Shown: positions 1-11,310 of the stretch, piece after piece
Position numbering within the stretch: position 1 is the stretch's first letter
How the letters are laid out: every line of letters begins with the position of its first letter
Source: Saccharum officinarum
Lineage: Eukaryota; Streptophyta; Magnoliopsida; Poales; Poaceae
Reading direction: 5' to 3'
Assembly (NCBI GenBank): GCA_020631735.1
Contig: CM036225.1
Coordinates: 64,716,662-64,780,661, forward strand
DNA: 64,000 bases
Program-made: the position numbers and the translations under genes
The notes under the pieces: generated by a model
Databases searched by the model: none
What the model saw: the letters and a program-made list of their open reading frames with translations, nothing else
What the model was told of the DNA's origin: nothing

Positions 1-185
1 TTCCTTCTCAAGTGGATCGATTAGATTTTATATTTTGGCTTGAGTTATAGGAAACGCCGCACTATCAAGAGGGATACAAATTAGGCTATCTAGATGGGGA
101 ATTAGTGCTCAATATGTGTTTGATTATATGTTTGAGAGACACCTTTGCACTCACGGACACTTAGAGAGGTGTTTTATGCCTGGGA

Positions 186-543
186 GCACCGGTAGTACCG
201 GTAGGCATAAATCTCGCCGGTGGCAGTGCTTAGTTCTGCGAGTTTCTGTACTAGCGGTAGTACCGTGGGTGGATCGGTAGTACCGGTCTTGACCGGTGGT
301 ACCGGTGAAAGTCCGGTAGTACCGGTAGGTCAAATTCCTGCAGAACTCTTCTTCGCTATAAACTGTACTAGCGGTAGTACCGGTGGATGGACCGGTAGTA
401 CCGGTCTTGACTGGTGGTACCGGTGAAAGTACGGTAATACCGGTAGGCTATTTTCTCGCAAAATCTCTAGTAGGTTGACTGTAACGGTTGAAACCCTTGG
501 GATCGGTAGTACCGGTGGGTACTCACCGGTAGTACCAGTACCG
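186..543. repeat. Dyad-repeat array (ACCGGTA-G-TACCGGT)
   Basis: About ten copies of a 15-base unit, perfect or with one to three changes; perfect copies start at 188 and 390. The arms ACCGGTA/TACCGGT are exact reverse complements around one central base. The block 247-330 is repeated with small changes at 364-446. The array ends 16 bases before the TATAAATA box at 559. Confidence 0.85.
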
Positions 544-558
544 CTTCGAAGATAAGTA

Positions 559-566
559 TATAAATA
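559..566 (+). promoter_or_regulatory. LTR TATA box
   Basis: TATAAATA directly downstream of the dyad array, as expected for the U3 promoter of a plant copia LTR. Confidence 0.6.
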
Positions 567-1261
567 GCTCTCCCCTTCATTTCTAACCGTTACTCACACC
601 ATTTACTCCCACATACCTTCAGACAAACAGCTCCCAAGCATTGACTCACCCTCTCTCTCTTCCTCTTTGCTCCTAAATCTAATCCCTTGCAAGATTTGAG
701 TAGAGAGAAGAGATTTGAGAGTGGAAAGCTTCGATTCGCATCTTGAGCACTTGGTTCCCTCCTAGTTGGCTTGGTTTGTGTTTGTTACTCTTGGGTTCTT
801 GGAACCCTAGCCGGCTAAGCGTTCTTCGTGGTTGCCCATGTTGTTCTACTTGTGAGGGCACCCCAAAGTGTTTGTATCACCCTTGTATTCTTAGTGGAAA
901 TCTCGGGCTAACCTTTGTTGTTGCTTGAGGGAGGCAAGGAGGTGGAAGAAACTCCGACCTTAGTGGTCACCTCAACAACGAGAACGTAGGAACTCCTTTG
1001 TGGGGTTGCCGAACCTCGGGATAAATCGTGTGTCCCGCGTGCTTGTTGTTGTTGCTTGTGATTACTTGAGATATTACTTGTTCTTCATGTTCTTCCTCTA
1101 TCCTCATCTCTCTCATAGGTTGTGGGTGCCCGATCTATGATTTGGTGAAGGAACAAGTAAAAGGGGAGCTCATTATCTTCATCAACATCATCTTTGGTAG
1201 TGGGGTAAAACTCAGATCTGAAATCATAACTTGCAGATCTCTGATTTCATAGCTTCAGTAG

Positions 1262-1348
1262 GGTATCGGTAGTACCGGTGGTTTGCATCGGTAGTACCGG
1301 TGATCTCTCACCGGTAGTACCGGTCCAAACCAACCGGTAGTACCGGTA
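1262..1348. repeat. Second cluster of ACCGGTAGTACCGGT dyads
   Basis: Four copies spaced by about 20 bases near the 3' end of the LTR, the last two perfect. The same unit occurs upstream of the TATA box in this LTR. Confidence 0.8.
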
Positions 1349-1428
1349 GGTATTTGACTTCCGTTTTTGAGTTTCAGGTTTTTAGATTCGCCTATTCACC
1401 CCCCCTCTAGGCCTATTAGATCTTTTCA

Positions 1429-3061
1429 GAAAAACTCTAGCAACTCATCACAACCCAACCATGAGCAACCGCGCCTTCATCAACATGTCGAGTTCACCGT
1501 GGCTTTTGCCACCATCACTGCTTAATGATGCAATGATCACACCAATCATAATCAAACTCCCATCGATATGATCGCGTGTCGAGGCCTCTGTCTTCATCTA
1601 TGATGTCTTCCAGTTGCACCTTCGAACTTGGCTGTTATGTCTAACTAACCCCTATTGAACAGCAACCATCAATCGCCATCAATCCGATCTCCATGTCTGG
1701 ATAGATCCCTGTTGATTGTAGTCCATTAGACGGTTCAAGCCACCCGCTCAAAGTTTCCAACTCTGCTGATCGAGTTATCGATCGCCGCCATGCTCCACCT
1801 TGCGCCATGTTCTTCCCCGAACACACCCGTACAAGCCTTGCGCTGTGTAGAACATATCCATCGCATCTCTCATAATCTTCTTCTATGAATCTAGCTCTAG
1901 ATACTACTTGTTAGAGTGCCCGGTTAGATCTAGACTCAAACAGATCTACTAACCAATGAACACACAAGCATAACCACCATAGAAGAAAATACGCAAACGA
2001 GAACGACAACAAGGCACGATGTTTTTTTAACAAGGTTCGGCGATGTGCCTAATCCTCGAGGCAATAACTACAGGTGCTCCTCCCCATAAAACACCAGCTA
2101 CATCGACATCCGGGTGATCCCATAGCCTCACCGCCACCCAAACCAACTGCCAACTCGTCTCATGGTTACAATGACAACATTGGAAGGTGCCTCCATTATA
2201 GTTCTATAGCATCGCTGTTAACTCCTGGCTAACACACTCACCACTCAATTTGAAAGAACAGAACACACACAGCAGAAGGGAGGAGGAAGTAACACACGCA
2301 CGCAACAACAGAAGGGAGCACGAGGACCATTGGCCAACGGCAGGCCTCCACGCCTGGGATGCTAGCTTTCTGAACCTCTCCTCTACGGTGCGTGCACCTC
2401 CTCTACCCTTTTATTCTCCTTTCCCCACCTCAAGATAGGGCCAACAGGGGATCTCGGTGTCGCAACAGCCGTAGAGGAAACTAGGCTGAAAATGTGCATG
2501 TCGAGGTGGTGGAGGAGGATGGATCCAGCTGCACTGGTGTTTATCGTCGCCTCCTCCTCCTCCTCGTGCTAGACGCTGCGCCCCCTCCTTATCCATGTAG
2601 CTCTTCCTCTATGGCCGGCGGCGTGGAGCATCCATCGGCTACTCATTGAAGTCGGAGGAGGAGCCCCCTAAGGTCTTAGCGGAGATGCAGCACAGGAAAG
2701 CTCTACGCCAGGTGAAGGCCCCCTTGGGGTTCATGCCTCAAGGATGACGTGGGAACGTCTATCGTTCGTGGCACCATTATGGGGGCGGTGGTGGTCGCAG
2801 AGCAACACAACATTCCAGATAACGTCAATTTAATGGAAATGGTAGAAGGCAACATGGGAGCAATCTTTTGATGCTGAATTTCTAAAATTGAACCTTTGGG
2901 TACTATTTTACTAAACTCTGGTTCTTTCCATGGCACAAATCCAATTTTACCATTTTAATTTGATATGGATTTAATAGAGCTTTGTCATAATATTACCAAT
3001 ATTAATTTACATAAAATAAATTATAAAATAAAAATATATCAATACACATATTTTTTATAGC
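1429..3061. other. Intergenic/repeat-like stretch, no supported gene
   Basis: Mixed-composition DNA with only short ORFs. It includes a GC-rich patch (about 2330-2720) with GGA/GAG-rich text that may be a captured exon fragment, but no domain was recognised. It ends at a Helitron-like terminus. Confidence 0.5.
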
Positions 3062-3097
3062 TTTTTTCTCTCGTTGCAACGCACGGACATATTTTAG
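3062..3097 (+). mobile_element. Degenerate Helitron-like 3' terminus
   Basis: The text 'cgttgcaacgcacgg' followed by 'acatattttagtag' resembles grass Helitron 3' ends, which have a short CCCGT..ACGGG hairpin then CTAGT. Here the hairpin and the CTAG are both mutated. The 5' limit of the element is not visible. Confidence 0.4.
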
Positions 3098-3462
3098 TAG
3101 TTTATATATAATACGAAGACGGACAAGTCTAACTAACTAATTACCTGTGAGTGATAGTCGTGGTAAAATATACTCCTAGTAGATCCAGAACCAAAGCGCC
3201 CTCCAATGTGCTTGCTAGCTGGGCGTAGCATGCATTAGGCTAGCTACTACGCTGCGCGTTTACGAGTAATCTTATGTCATGGATGGATTATATTGTTGCA
3301 TTGCACGCACTAGGAAAAGGGCGAGCGCGTCCCTATGCATGCATGTGCACATGGACCAGTAGTCCTAGATAGTAACGTGTGCTTCGGTAGCAGCCAGCAG
3401 GTACACAGTGAAAATTTATATAATGCAAAATTAGTAGTAAGGTTACTTTGTTCACTTGAACT

Positions 3463-3562
3463 TATCAGCCTGGCTTATCAATCATGATACAGTGTTTTTC
3501 TCTCACAATAAATCAGCGAACAATACTTTTCAGTCTGGCTTATCAGCGAAGCGAACATGGCT
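3463..3562. mobile_element. Small MITE (TTATCAGCC family), diverged
   Basis: The segment has the inverted text of the 4111-4240 element: 'cttatcagcctggcttatca', 'cagtgtttttctctcac', 'cagtctggcttatcagc'. This marks it as an opposite-orientation copy of the same family. Confidence 0.45.
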
Positions 3563-4110
3563 GAGATATCAGGATTGCATTTGGTCGCACTGAGCCACGC
3601 GCATACATGTCGATCGAGCAGTACGTGCAGTGCTTCAACTCGAAGTCCTGAAGCCAGCAGCATGTATGTGAATACATGTCTTGGGATCGACGCATCAAAA
3701 TCAACCCTTAGGTGGAGCTAAACAAAAATCAGGTAAGATAACCTTTTCTGAAGACAAATAAGGGACATCTATTGTACAACCTGACTCTCTTATAGCTCGA
3801 ATTATAGCTAAGCACTTGGCTCTATTATTGACCTTGCTCTTATATTTTCTCTGACATGGAACTTAAACGCGACTTTTGACACCTGTTAAGTGTTGCACTT
3901 TTACCTTGGTTCAACCATCGCTGTGTCATTTTTAATAATTTCTTATTTATAAATAAATCAATTTCTAAAATTATTTTAAATTAAACATTTCAAATTTGAC
4001 TAAATATATATTTATATAAAAGCATGAAAATTTATAAAGCCAAATTAGTACTATTAGCTACATCATAAAATATATTATTGCTACAATATACTTATTTGAT
4101 ATCACATATA

Positions 4111-4240
4111 GGCCCCGTTCGGCTGAAATTATAAGCCGGCTGAAAAACACTGTTGGCTGATTTTTTGTGAGAGAAAAATACTGTTCCGGCTGAAAAAACA
4201 AGCCAAATAAGACGGATTATAAGCCAGATGAACAGGACCA
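4111..4240. mobile_element. Small MITE beginning GGCCCCGTTCGGCTG
   Basis: A roughly 130-base unit. The ends 'ggccccgttcggctg' and 'cagatgaacaggacc' are imperfect inverted repeats, and the interior has 'cactgttggctgatttttt' and 'agccggctgaaaaa' text typical of a widespread grass MITE. It appears nested within AT-rich Stowaway-like DNA ending 'ggagggagta' at about 4323-4332. Confidence 0.55.
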
Positions 4241-4621
4241 TATTACGATCTTGTCCATAAATTTGATCAAATATAAAAAAGTTTGACTTAGGATAAATGT
4301 AGGAATTGATTTATTAAAAAATGGAGGGAGTATATTTTGTCTACTATGGAAACTTAAGCGAGACTTTTAGGCCCATGAAGTGATGCGCTTTTGCCCTGGT
4401 TCCACCGTGTCACTGTATCATTTTCTAAGCGCCTGTTTAGTAGAGGGGTTCACTTACTAATTCTTAACTCGAGCTCCCTAATTCTCTGATACATTGATTC
4501 TTGTCGAGGAGCGGAGCAGATGAAAGGCGATTCTGATAAGGGTTGGATGGAGAATGGGTTTCTTTAGCTTCCAACTTGCAGTGTGAATGGAGAAACATTT
4601 TTTGTCATATGTCACTAGAAT

Positions 4622-4853
4622 CTAAGAGCCTCTTTTCGTCCGGGCTCCTGCCTGCTCCGGCCCGTACTGTAATGGCACTGTAGCAAGATCTAGAGCAGCC
4701 CAAAAAAGCAGCTCCCCCCTCTGAACCGCTCTGGGAGAGAGGAAACATAGAGAGAAAACCGGCTCTAGTGAACAGTGCCCCCCCCCCCGAACATGAACAG
4801 TAGCACAGCAGAGGGAGCCGGAGCCACCAAGAGCTGCACCAAAGGGGGCCTAA
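4622..4853. mobile_element. MITE-like unit (GGCTCC-rich)
   Basis: Starts near 'gagcctcttttcgtcc' and ends near 'caccaaagggggcct', an imperfect inverted pair. It contains GGCTC/GAGCC inversions and a C9 run (4778-4788). The superfamily was not determined. Confidence 0.4.
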
Positions 4854-4874
4854 TTGTGTTTTACATATTTAGCC

Positions 4875-5026
4875 ATGTACTATCTCCATTTCAAATTGTA
4901 AGTCATTCTGTCTTTTCTAGGTAGATAGTTTCACTATACATCTAGATATAGGTCTGTCTAGATATATTGCAAAAATTATGTATCTAGAAAAGTCAAAAAA
5001 GACTTGTAATTTTGTATGGATGGGAG
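4875..5026. mobile_element. Stowaway-like MITE
   Basis: Left end 'ctatctccatttcaaattgtaag' and right end 'cttgtaattttgtatggatgggag' are inverted repeats flanked by TA, the hallmark of Stowaway (Tc1/Mariner-type) MITEs. Confidence 0.6.
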
Positions 5027-6343
5027 TAGAGCGATTCCCAAGGAGAATCTAAATCTAGGAACACTCTTAGATCTATTTGGTAGAGCTCCTCTTACTTCAG
5101 ATTCTCTAACTGAAAATGTTTCTCTAGAATAAACTCTATGCATACAACGATTTGGTGCATGAAATGAATTAGAAGAAACTACTTTTTTAGCTCTCAGCCC
5201 CTAGTTTATTTCAGAGAACGATTTCTCAATAAAAAAACCGTTTAATAGAGCTCCTACTGGATTCAACCTAGAAGGTATTTTGCCAAACATGCCCTTAAGT
5301 GCTACTTTTGGCATGCTCTTTAAAGAGATACACTCTAAAAGCATACTCTCTCTATCCTAAAGTATAAGGATACAAGTTTATATTAAGTCTAACTGAGTGG
5401 CGGAGGCAGGAATAATTTTTTTGGTATGGCAGAGTTTATAAGATTTAAACATATACAATGAAAAATACAAGGATCCACTAAAATACTATATAAAAATAAT
5501 TACTTTGTGATTCCTCGCTAAAAGAAGATTACATAGATGATTTGGTCATCAATTTATCATCTACTCTGACTATTTAAGTATTGATTGATTATTAAACCCA
5601 CATGGCTACATCCGTGTGTATCTATGTACGGTACACATTCTGCTGGACAGATTAACCTCCTCCGCTCAGTTTGCTAATTGTGGCCCATCAAGATTAAGCC
5701 CGCCAACCTAGCCACCGGAACCCACGGAACAGCATGCATCAACATATACCATGTATATATACTATATATATACTACATATATGCTCCCCTCAAAAAAAAT
5801 ATACTACATATATTCGGTATTTTATACGGATTTTAGGTACGGCGGCTGCCAAACCTCGCCACATACCTGGCTCCGCCCTCTAACTACACAAATTTTGAGC
5901 AAATTCATTGAGAAGAAGTATTGATATCTATCATATTGAATATGTAAATTTATAACGTACCCAATAATATTAATTTGATTCATAACTATTATTCCTTTTA
6001 ATATAATTTTGGTCGGTTAACATGGCACGGATCTGCAAAGTTGAAAATCCTGAACTGCAAATACGGAGTACTATTGAAACGTTGCTCTTGCATCGAAGTT
6101 AGTACTAGTAGTAGACTAGTAGAGCAAGTCGGCACAGCCTCATTCGGAAATTAAAATTTATTAGAGGTCATAAATAAAGAGGATAAATAGGATATATCGA
6201 AAATATCAGATCAATTTTAAATAAAATTTAATTTAAATTTAAGTATATTTAAATAAAATTTATACGAAAAAGATAGATTATTTTTTATCAGCACCTACGG
6301 ATAAATAAGATATATCGGAAATATCGGGAGATTTCGGCCGATA

Positions 6344-8529
6344 AAGGAAACCATGGCGAGACGGAGACGCTCACTCCAGACGGGGAGTACGATCTGAGCC
6401 CGGCCGTGTCGCCGTCGGGGAAGAGGGTGGCCGTGGCCAACTTCAGCGACAACAGATGGAGCGGCGAGATCGAGCACCTCAAGACCGACATCGTTCTGAT
6501 GAACGTGGACCGGAACGCGCAGGGCGGCAAGCCGCTGGACGACCGGGCAAGGTGCATCCAGGACGCCGGCTGGCCGTCGTGGGGCAGCGACAACGTCATC
6601 TTCTTCCACAGAGCGGTGGACAAGAGAGACGACCCCAAGAATAGCGACAGGCTCACGCCGCACTGGGGCGTGTACCGCTACGACTTCACCGCCGGGCGCA
6701 CCGAGCGCGTCACGCCGGAGAATAACTACGCCATCACTCCGGCGGCCATCAGCGAGACCAAGGTGGCCGTGGCCACCATCCGCCAGAGAACCAACCAGAT
6801 GGGCGGCGCGCGCGACGCGGACATGTTCCGCCACATCGAGGTCTTCGACCTGGCCGCCCCCGGCGACCAGCCGCCTGTGAAGATCACCCAGGTCGTGTGG
6901 CCCAAGGCCGACCACTACAACCCCTTCGTCCTCCATGGCGGCACGCCGGCACCTGCATCGGCTACCACCGCGCCACAACCGAGAGGCTGCTGGAGGAGGT
7001 AACCGACGATCATCATCAGGATCCAGTAATCAGTAACGTGTTTAATTTGCATGATCTTGTTGCTTATGGAGTGTTTGCATTGCATTATTACACCTGGAGT
7101 GCTCGGTATTGGGTGCTGGTCGACAGGCTTGTCGGCCCCTGGTGCGCCGACTGGCCTATCGGCCTGCCGAACGCCGATAGGACATGTCGGGCACCCAGAA
7201 GCCGACAGGGCACATCAACCGTATCGCCTGCCCATATGGGACTAGATTTGCAATTATTCATTAAAAAATATTATGTAAAAAAAATACGCGTACAAGGACG
7301 TGGATGTGTTCAGGGTGTCGGGCGTCTTCCCCACCGTCTCCTCCGACGGTTCCAACCTCGCCTTCGTTGACAACGAGTTCAAGGCCGTGTGTGGGTCGCC
7401 GACAGACGACGAGGACTGCGTGTCGTCTGGGAGGTATAGTCCATGGGAAATTGGGAATGGGATATTCTCATCAGAGTTCAGAGATTTTTCAATTGATTTC
7501 ATTTAAGCTAGCTGTTTGGGAGTAATTTCGTTCTCCTTCGTCAATGCATGCGATTGTATGGGTAAAATTTGCAGTGGAGACGGCCGAACAGTGTCTTCTC
7601 GACGGCGTGGAACCCCGACCTGTACGTCTGCGTCGGCCCGGCGTTCGGCGCTGACAGCCGGCTGGAGATCCACGCCATCTTCGACGCGTCGGGAGACGAC
7701 CCGCAGTACAGGAAGCTCACCGCCGGAGGCTTCAACAACGCCTTCCCGAGCAGCAACCCGGCGGGGACCAAGATCGTGTTCAGGTCGACCAAGGACGCGC
7801 TGCCGCCGCCGCCGGGAGGTTTCAGGCAAAAGAACCTGTACATCATGGAGGACGCCATGGTGAGGGAGTCGGCCGGGGTGACACGGCTGACCGACGGCGA
7901 CTGGACCGACACCCACTGCCAGTGGTCCCCGCGAGGCGACTGGATCGTCTTCTCGTCCTCACGCCACAAGCCGGACGGCGCGCCGAAGACGGACAACTTC
8001 CTCGACCCCGGCTACTTCGGCGTGTACCTAGTGAATCCGGCGAGCCCCACGGCCGTCGTCAGGGTGATGACGAGCGCGCTGCCGCCACCGGTGCCTGGCG
8101 GCACGCTGGTGGCCGGCCCCGGGCACGTCAACCACCCCATGTTCAGCCCGTACGGCAGGAGCATCGTCGTCACCGCCGACCTCGCCGCGGTGTCCGTCGA
8201 GCCGATCTCCATGCCCATGTTCCTGCACTCCGTCAGGCCCTACGGCGACATCTTCTCGTTCGACATCGACCCCGTCGACATCCACAAGAACGAGGACGTC
8301 CAGAGGTTCCACCGGGTCACGCACAGCCGCTACGAGTACGCCACGCCGGTGTGGACCCAGTTCGCCATTGACGACCCCAATGCTCCGTGGAAGATGCTGG
8401 TGGGTGGTGGCGCTAGACTCTGGAGCTGACAACTACAAGCCGGCGTGCCCCTATATGCATTCTGACGGTGGCCAGAGCTGGCACATGACCGGACACCTCG
8501 TCATCCCCCAGAGACATTGCTACTGCTAG
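6344..8529 (+). pseudogene. TolB/DPP6 N-terminal-like beta-propeller gene, truncated and frameshifted
   Basis: Three exon-like blocks (about 6344-6998, 7288-7433, 7575-8529) encode a WD40/TolB-like propeller related to plant DPP6 N-terminal-domain proteins. Visible motifs are SPSGKRVAVANF, NNAFPSSNPAGTKIVFRS, NLYIMED, TDTHCQWSPRGDWIVFSSSR, and near the end NHPMFSPYGRSIVVTADLA followed by VSVEPISMP. The reading frame enters from AT-rich repeat DNA with no ATG, so the 5' part is missing. A frameshift near 6940-6955 separates 'HYNPFVLHGG' from 'CIGYHRATTERLLEE'. A second near 8415-8424 puts TGA in the main frame while 'GADNYKPACPYMHSDGGQSWH' continues in another frame to TAG at 8527-8529. The phase between blocks 2 and 3 also fails to match. 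A foreign repeat lies in the first intron. The family is fairly sure; the biochemical role of the family is not established here. Confidence 0.65.
7084..7225. repeat. CTATCGGCC-rich repeat in pseudogene intron
   Basis: Alternating inverted copies of 'gtcggc', 'cctatcggcc' and 'gccgatagg'. Related text occurs at 8752-8860 and 10150-10265. No transposon family was recognised. Confidence 0.5.
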
Positions 8530-9503
8530 TGCTGAGCCTGGGATGAACATCACGTCGACGCCAATCGTTCAGCCTTCCGACATAGTAATATTTCCGAGGA
8601 AGAAAGGTTGTGTTTTTTAGTATGAAAAATGCAAGCCGTGCAGGCGTGTAGGATTGGAGCTACCGAATGCGGGATTTTTTTTAAAAAAAAAATATTATTT
8701 TAATAAATAATTGCAGATTTATATGTTTTTGCAAAATTGCAAAATTAGCATCCTGTCGGTTGTCCAGCACCAATCGGTCAGTGGATCCCCGACAGGGCTC
8801 CTATCGGCCAGTGGACGACCGACAGGAACCTATCGGCCAGTGGATGGCCGACAATCCACGGAGCAAGTGAAAAGCAGGGCGACGCTACGTTCACGCATAG
8901 GGTTGGCCGATCACAAAGGACTTGCGGCCCCGTGGGTTGGACCCCGGACCCGGACAGACTTGCGGCCGAGCAGTCCATCGTGGCATCACCTTAGGTCCTT
9001 AGCCCATCCATCCATTGATTAGCAAGGAGCTAAGATAAGCTCGGTAGCCCACCCAATGGCCTGGCTCCCGTTTCATGAAACTTGATTACGTGAATGCAAG
9101 TATATATGTACAGGTAAGCCCATAGTCCACAGCCTGGTCACCGTTTCATCTTCCAATCTTCTTTGTTCTCGTAGCACTCAGCAGCCGCCGCTCCATTCAT
9201 TCTCGATCTCGTTTCTCGAAGACACAAACTGACAAACCCCAACCGCAACTTGCCAGCGCCGCCGGCTATAAGCTTAAGCTCTCTGCCCATCTGTTGTCCA
9301 GGTACCCCAAATACCCAATACTTCAATTGGTAATTAGCAATCACATCAAGTCTGAACCGTGAGGTCTTAGGGTTTTTTTTTAACCTATACAATTCAAACT
9401 CAGAAAGCAGATAGGACATATGCCTTCCAGCAAAGAACGTGCTCTTTCATTCCGGCAAGATGTCAGGTATCTATCTACTTTAGTACAGCTTGCATATAGA
9501 TGT
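8530..9503. other. Spacer without recognised gene
   Basis: Contains the repeat at 8752-8862 and otherwise unremarkable sequence. A minus-strand ORF at 9138-9419 shows no domain and is judged chance. Confidence 0.5.
8752..8862. repeat. CTATCGGCCAGTGGA repeat
   Basis: Four loosely repeated units of about 30 bases: 'tatcggccagtgga' twice exactly, plus 'aatcggtcagtgga' and a leading partial unit. Each is followed by a '(g)ccgacag' or 'ccgacaa' block. It is related to the repeat inside the upstream pseudogene. Confidence 0.55.
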
Positions 9504-9766
9504 GGCCGTGTTCAGTTCCCGATTTGGGACGCCGGAGTTCCTGTCGGAACACTCTAGCGCGTTTTGTTTTTTAGTGTAAAAAATTGTCTAAAAATGATTA
9601 ATTAGACTCAAAATGTTCGTCTCGCAAAGTACAACAAAACTGTGTAATTAGTTTTTAATTTCATCTACATTTAGTACTCCATGCATTTGCCGACATTTTG
9701 ATGTGATGTGAAATCTCCTTTTTGCATAGTGGAATTTGGAGGATGAATTGGGAACTAAACAAGGCC
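9504..9766. mobile_element. MITE, GGCC-TGTTCAGTTCCC family
   Basis: Terminal inverted repeats 'ggccgtgttcagttccc' and 'gggaactaaacaaggcc', with 3-base target duplication TGT on both sides (9501-9503, 9767-9769). The interior has the conserved 'aattagactcaaaatgttcgtctcgc' block shared with the copies at 16.7, 28.9, 29.4, 30.6 and 38.2 kb. Confidence 0.8.
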
Positions 9767-10833
9767 TGTATTTCAGTAGTGACTTACTGACTTTTAGCAG
9801 TATACACATGGCTATACTTTCACATTAGTTATTTAGTATCGTTCAACACAACTAAAGGATGATCGTGAGCTTAATATACATTTGATAATATGCGCATATA
9901 TATGCTTCATAAAGCAAGGATTTCTAGCCACCATTTAATTCGCTTTCACAAGATGGAGAGTCGTAGTCGTAGAGAAAAACTGTAGTAGGTAATTACTGCT
10001 GTGAAAGTTTATTTTGTCAACTTGTTATTATTTTATCAATTTGATGTTATATATTGATATTATATTATCATAAGCCTTGAAGGTAGTCCTGTGAGAGTAT
10101 CAACCCCGGTGACCATTTATCCTAGCTTCACCCTTGGTGAAAAGGTTAGAGTATGGTCTAGTCAGCGATCAGTTAGCCGTCTAAAGACCAATCGACAATT
10201 GAGCAGACAAAAGGTGCAGTTGGCTGACCCAGAGCCGATAGGCCTATCGCCTTAGGGTGGCCGATTGAACTACTAGCTAGCAACGTCTCCACATGCAACA
10301 TTTATTTTTACGTTTTATTTTTGGTGATCACAAATAAAATACCTAAACACCTTAAATATATTGTAATTTTCTATGTAAATGCTAAGAATCAAACACAACC
10401 AATTTTGCTTGGATCTAGCATCATTGCTTTTATAGTTTTCAAATTAAAATTCTTCGTGTAATGCTATATTTGAGTTTTGCGTAAGTTGTTTAGCCCTGAA
10501 ATGGTATGCACAAATTCAAAAAAAGTCCTCTAAATTCATGGCTCATAAAGTAATACTTTGTCATATAATTCTTCTACATACTTCCTCTATCCCTTTAAGA
10601 GAGTCATCCCGGGATTCAAATGTTGTCCCACAATAGATGTCGCTCGGCTATGTTACCGGTCTTAGGCATAGGTGTCATATGAGCAGCTATCTATGTCCAC
10701 TGACCGAGCGGCCAGCCCCCAGCCTCCCTTGGCTCCTCCCATCCAGTGGAAACCCTGCTGCTTGTACTACTACTTTTTTACCAATTGTAATCATAGATAG
10801 TAAGAGTATGCAGGTACTTCACCACCTTCCTTG

Positions 10834-11310
10834 GTATAAGGCTATCCGCACTTATGCTACTCTAAATTCATCCTCTACATATCCTAGTCATCAAGATTCT
10901 CTCTTCTATTCCCAATTCTTCCGCACTCATCCATCCTCTATATCATCCTCTATCCACTGTGGGCCCTCTTGTCACTTTATCTAAATATATTCATGTGAGA
11001 TCTAGTTTTGAAGTATTTATTGAAACGAATTTAATGGTGCAATCGGAATTTAATTTGGTTTTTTTGTTTGTGAGTTATAATATTTTTTTTATACGGGAAA
11101 AAGTTGGCACGGTCTTCCACGCAACAGTCCAGCACACTGTCTCTCAGCGCGCGCACGGTCGTCCTCTCCTCCTCGTATGAACAGTAACCCGCTAAATATA
11201 GCGGACAGACTCTCCTCCGGTACGATACAGTTGGAGATAGAGTATATCAGTGCAGCGTTTTTTCCTCTATATCTTGTTGGGGGAACGTTTGGCGGATACG
11301 AGTGCAGTCG
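10834..11310. mobile_element. MITE-like element, partner of 27.5 kb copy
   Basis: Begins near 'aaggctatccgcactta' and includes 'ccactgtgggcc', 'tcatgtgagatctagttttgaagtatttattgaaacg' and 'tttgtgagttataatatttttt' blocks. All of these recur in reverse complement at about 27480-27905. The exact ends are uncertain. Confidence 0.5.

Larger units (their letters stand above)
1..1428 (+). mobile_element. Sire-type copia LTR, 5' end outside window
   Basis: The sequence reads like a long Ty1/copia LTR in plus orientation. It shares scattered text with the solo LTR at 47.9 kb (a 'cactatcaagaggg'-like block near 60-75, a C-tract with 'ctctag' near 1400). It has a TATAAATA box at 559-566 and ends in CA at 1428. 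No primer-binding site resembling TGGTATCAGAGC follows, so this is a 3' LTR or a solo LTR. Two clusters of ACCGGTAGTACCGGT-like dyads lie within it. The family assignment rests on visual similarity only. Confidence 0.6.
3098..6339. other. MITE-rich intergenic DNA, no gene seen
   Basis: AT-rich spacer with several small transposon-like units, listed separately where their ends are clear. Also present are TATATA-rich text at about 5744-5790 and a near-exact direct repeat, 6181-6210 and 6299-6327, just before the truncated gene. No ORF here has recognisable coding features. Confidence 0.6.

Noticed and set aside
186..543. CRISPR-like array
   Set aside because: Repeats are irregularly spaced short dyads inside an LTR of a plant genome; there are no unique spacers of constant size and no cas genes.
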